From assembly GCA_035252155.1 (NCBI GenBank), contig DATFDL010000776.1, positions 5,262 to 69,261 on the forward strand: DNA of 64,000 bases, read 5' to 3'. The position numbers and the translations under genes were made by a program. The notes below the pieces were generated by a model, which was not told the origin of the DNA, ran no database searches, and saw nothing but the letters and a program-made list of their open reading frames with translations. This stretch comes from JAICLL01 sp035252155. GTDB taxonomy: Bacteria > Planctomycetota > Planctomycetia > Pirellulales > JAICIG01. Shown in pieces: positions 62,501-64,000 of the stretch. The stretch's first letter is position 1. Every line of letters starts with the position of its first letter.

Positions 62501-63731
62501 TGTTCGCCACCGAAGCCGTGAGCTCGCCGCCCGGCTGGAGCAGCCGTCGCGCGCGGCGCAGAAAAGCCAGCGGGTCGCGCACCAGCTCCAACGCCGGACC
62601 AGAATCGATGCGGTCGTATTCCGGTTCGGCGTCACCCTCGCCAAGATCGCCCTGGCCAAGCGACTCAACCATGCTGACGCAATCGAGACAACACGCTTCG
62701 TCGCCGGGAGCGTCGAGCCGCAATATCACCTGGGCCGCGCGCCGGTGCTCCGCGTCGTTATCGAGTGGATAGGAGTATTGCGTGACCCACCGCGGTTCGC
62801 AGGAAATCTCGGTATGAATATAAGACGACGTAGCAGAGTCGCTCTCGGGCGTGGTCGCTTCCGCGGCAATTGAGATTGATGGCTGCGCCTGCCGCAACCC
62901 GCCCTCACCCCGGCCCTCTCCCGGCGGGAGAGGGAGCACAGGCGGAATGCCACAGAGGGCGTTCTCTGCAGAACCCTCTGTGCCCTGTGCCCTGTGCCCT
63001 GTGCCCTCTTCCCTCATGAACAACGGTCGCCACCCCGCCGCGATCTCCGCCTCGACAATCCGTTTTCGCTCGGCCAGATGTTCGACGCGCCGCGAGGCGG
63101 CGACTTCATCGACGCCCAATTCCAGGCCGCGGGTCGAACCCCAGCGGCTTTGGTCGCCGGCCGGGTGCGGCGGGCAAAAGCTCCGAATGCCCGCCAGTCG
63201 CCAGGCGCGTGCAGCCAGCTCAATATCTTCGCCGTTCGTGGGGAAAATGGCCGGCCCTGAAAACAAGTGCTTCACCCAATCGGTGCGCAAAAACCACGCC
63301 TGCCCGACCAGGTCGACTTCGGTAGCGTCGTCACAAGGCCGTTGCCAGCCGTGCATGGTCCGATTGGCGTAGCCCGCCTCGTGCAAGACCACGCCGGCCG
63401 TGCCCAGAATGCCCGGCGATCGCTGCATGGTTTCCAGGCAATTGGCGAACCAGTTTTCGCCGGGCATGGTGTCGTCGTCGAGGATCGCGACGAATTCGGT
63501 CGGCGCTAGTAAGGCCAAAGCGAAGCGACCGTGGAAGTAAGCGTTGTCGCTCGATATGACGCCGCGGTCGAGCTTCGCCTGGTCCAGGATCGCTCTTATT
63601 TTCTGGCTTGGGTCGTTGGCCCAGGCCCAGATCGCCGCTGCCGGCACGGATTGGGCGCGAAGCGATTGTACCAGCGGCACGATGTTCGCCGGCCGCCGAT
63701 ATGCGGTGATGATTGCGGTGATGTCGGGCAT
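59505..63731 (-). CDS. giant multidomain GT2 / methyltransferase / GT2 / GT2-TPR protein
   Basis: 1408 residues from the ATG at 63731 (MPDITAIITAYRRPANIVPL). Domains, approximately: 1-215 GT-A glycosyltransferase (AILDDDTMPGENWF); 305-435 methyltransferase-like remnant (FLRRARRLLQPGGELTASV) without a clear SAM loop; 530-805 GT2 (SIVIVTHNEVGCTRACL, VVDNGSTDGTVEYL, LLLNNDVLVTTGWL); 877-1100 GT2 (CMIVRQNARTIRACLESVK, VVDTGSTDATRDI, WIFWMDSDDVIDAD); 1100-1408 TPR repeats. All linkers, and the middle of the second GT, hold repeat-derived bases in frame (61740-61835, 62269-62346, and 62880-63010). It probably modifies a surface polysaccharide or protein. Confidence 0.75.
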   Translation of the reverse strand: MPDITAIITAYRRPANIVPLVQSLRAQSVPAAAIWAWANDPSQKIRAILDQAKLDRGVISSDNAYFHGRFALALLAPTEFVAILDDDTMPGENWFANCLETMQRSPGILGTAGVVLHEAGYANRTMHGWQRPCDDATEVDLVGQAWFLRTDWVKHLFSGPAIFPTNGEDIELAARAWRLAGIRSFCPPHPAGDQSRWGSTRGLELGVDEVAASRRVEHLAERKRIVEAEIAAGWRPLFMREEGTGHRAQGTEGSAENALCGIPPVLPLPPGEGRGEGGLRQAQPSISIAAEATTPESDSATSSYIHTEISCEPRWVTQYSYPLDNDAEHRRAAQVILRLDAPGDEACCLDCVSMVESLGQGDLGEGDAEPEYDRIDSGPALELVRDPLAFLRRARRLLQPGGELTASVANTRRESVIRGLIEGRWKAVNERGPLRFFTRRELEKLLYRAGFHATAICPSVNDLARSWQCGTPQRAFPTDSSLPANVQGRLARAVSTSSPPPFINGLPESEAEEFNVERYSVTATAEPKRDYGLTSIVIVTHNEVGCTRACLASIRFVTDEAYELIVVDNGSTDGTVEYLRSCPDVKLIENRDNRGFPAAANQGIAASQGRQVLLLNNDVLVTTGWLRRMLQALREEGPHLTSPGGRGMLREEDPHLTSPGGRGMQRAGGEWVRAVGLVGPCSNFVSGPQQVAAGYDDLSALDGFAWEWAKQNAGRREDVDRLVGFCLLISREAIERVGLLDERFGIGNFEDDDYCRRAAAAGFRLVIARDAFVHHFGHRSFAAAGVDLANLLERNRKIYEEKWGTEGPELETCSRDLRSRNWQAQETLSAPVGQETFGRATGRVGRPCQNQATEAPAAPNSPCSLSPVPCSLSLCMIVRQNARTIRACLESVKPWVDEIIVVDTGSTDATRDICRELGAEVHHFAWPKSFAVARNESLKYAQGEWIFWMDSDDVIDADNGRKLRSLACGTHAPNTLGYVMQVYCPGGGVDGAHDVTVVDHLKLFRNHRGLCFEGRIHEQVLDAINRSNGDVIFTDIFVVHAGADHSPEGRRTKLKRDIKLLRLDLRDRPNHTFVHFNLGMTYADAGKHRKAVKALKRSLELAQPHESHVRKVYAILASSLRELGQRVKARQACLEGLKLYPKDPELLFRHAMLLHEDGRLRAAELSYLAALANNDGLHFSSIDSGIVGFKARHNLAAVYQDMGALAKAKAQWRRIIEEVPGYRDGWRGLVENLISQGRWSDAEQVAHQLLARQPQLRGLAQALAARAVEASGRADAALEICRRATKECPDELAPLDELCRLLFDRSDFVEAEQALRELVHRQPANAAAHHNLGTVLLRSGRFQEAAGELRTSLCERPASAVTQLSLGYALSNTGERAEASAAFEQCIRLAPEDPLAAEARRQLAALSV
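61740..61835. repeat. 48-bp tandem duplication inside the giant glycosyltransferase gene
   Basis: Two 48-bp units (61740-61787 and 61788-61835) that differ at one position. They start CATTCCTCTCCCTCCGGGAG and encode 16 residues twice in frame (REEDPHLTSPGG and REEGPHLTSPGG). They lie within the second GT domain, after LLLNNDVLVTTGWLRRML. Confidence 0.9.
62269..62346. repeat. half GTAGGGAACGCC element inside the giant gene, with flanking IRs
   Basis: The element TGTAGGGAACGCCCTCTGTG (from 62298) sits between the inverted pair CCTTGCACGTTCG (62269-62281) and CGAACGTGCAAGG (62334-62346). Translated in frame on the minus strand it gives CGTPQRAFPTDSS between the methyltransferase and second GT domains. 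Confidence 0.85.
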
Positions 63732-64000
63732 GGCTCTTGATGAGATCGATAGACCTGTTCCCTTGCAGGCGCGACACAACACCTGCCTCTATAAGATCTA
63801 CGATTCGAACGGCCATGTTCATTGAAACACTTTCCGACTTTTTCGACCGCGCTTGCGTTCCGGACCGGATCAGGCGACTGATTCCTGCCGGCCCATCTCG
63901 GAACGAATCCATCGGACGTGTCCCGTTTGCCTGCGTTTTCAAAAACCGCCTTTGGAGGTCGCGCTCAGCGTGCGCGCCGAGTTACAATTCACCAATCCCA
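63732..64000. other. region upstream of the giant gene, nothing identified
   Basis: No frame with coding character, no clear promoter and no repeat of the families seen elsewhere was found in these 269 bases. It may hold the promoter of the glycosyltransferase gene, which I could not locate. Confidence 0.5.

Overview
The window is high-GC DNA from a planctomycete, most likely of the Pirellulales type. This is judged from content rather than from a marker gene: four secreted PQQ-repeat beta-propeller proteins, a DUF1559-type protein, an Hsp70 paired with a degenerate J-like/MshEN membrane protein, several small membrane proteins starting with a QFSLR-type motif, and many interspersed palindromic repeats. 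No rRNA, tRNA, CRISPR array or complete insertion sequence was seen.

Layout. 1-7.2 kb: end of a MoxR ATPase gene, purN, a PQQ-repeat protein, a Met/Gly-rich exported protein, trpD between two inverted copies of a GGTTCAG-repeat element, an Hsp70/J-like operon and a degenerate receiver. 7.3-20.9 kb: secreted proteins (PQQ-repeat proteins, a trypsin-like protease, a DUF1559-type protein and a partner), plus a sugar-isomerase-like cupin, a Uma2-family protein and a TIM-barrel isomerase. 21-22.6 kb: a convergent, tail-overlapping candidate type II restriction-modification pair. 22.8-31.6 kb: mutM, modBC without modA, malate dehydrogenase, an esterase-fold protein lacking its catalytic Ser and His, floA, mnmA and a dicarboxylate symporter. 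31.6-38.9 kb: an ABC-2 exporter, a methyltransferase, a ceramide-glucosyltransferase-like GT21, a B12-type radical SAM protein and an exported protein of unknown function. 39-46 kb: an ART-like gene with a coupled partner, pgi, pyrG, a block bounded by nested inverted repeats (structured-RNA candidate and three small membrane-protein genes), kdsB and a small gene. 46.3-55.5 kb: a DUF3731 Hsp70 with a PIG-L deacetylase, a DUF433/PIN-like toxin-antitoxin pair coupled to a TraB-like gene, a split arginine dihydrolase/ornithine cyclodeaminase pair and a decayed VapC locus. 55.5-63.7 kb: trpS, pyrD, a small lipoprotein, an HU-like protein, a YkgJ-type Fe/Zn protein, the C-terminal stump of a sodium:solute symporter and a 1408-residue GT/methyltransferase/GT/GT/TPR protein.

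Most housekeeping genes are ordinary (purN, trpD, pgi, pyrG, kdsB, trpS, pyrD, mutM, mnmA, mdh). The unusual layer is the repeat load. At least six palindromic or G-rich families lie between genes, and some sit in frame inside genes or form their 3' ends (pyrD tail, the kdsB and receiver stop codons, linkers of the giant glycosyltransferase, the DUF3731 Hsp70 and the exported protein at 38 kb). The best candidates for undescribed biology are the repeat-bounded block at 43.4-44.7 kb, the Hsp70/J-like/MshEN membrane pair, the ART-like two-gene unit and the restriction-modification pair.
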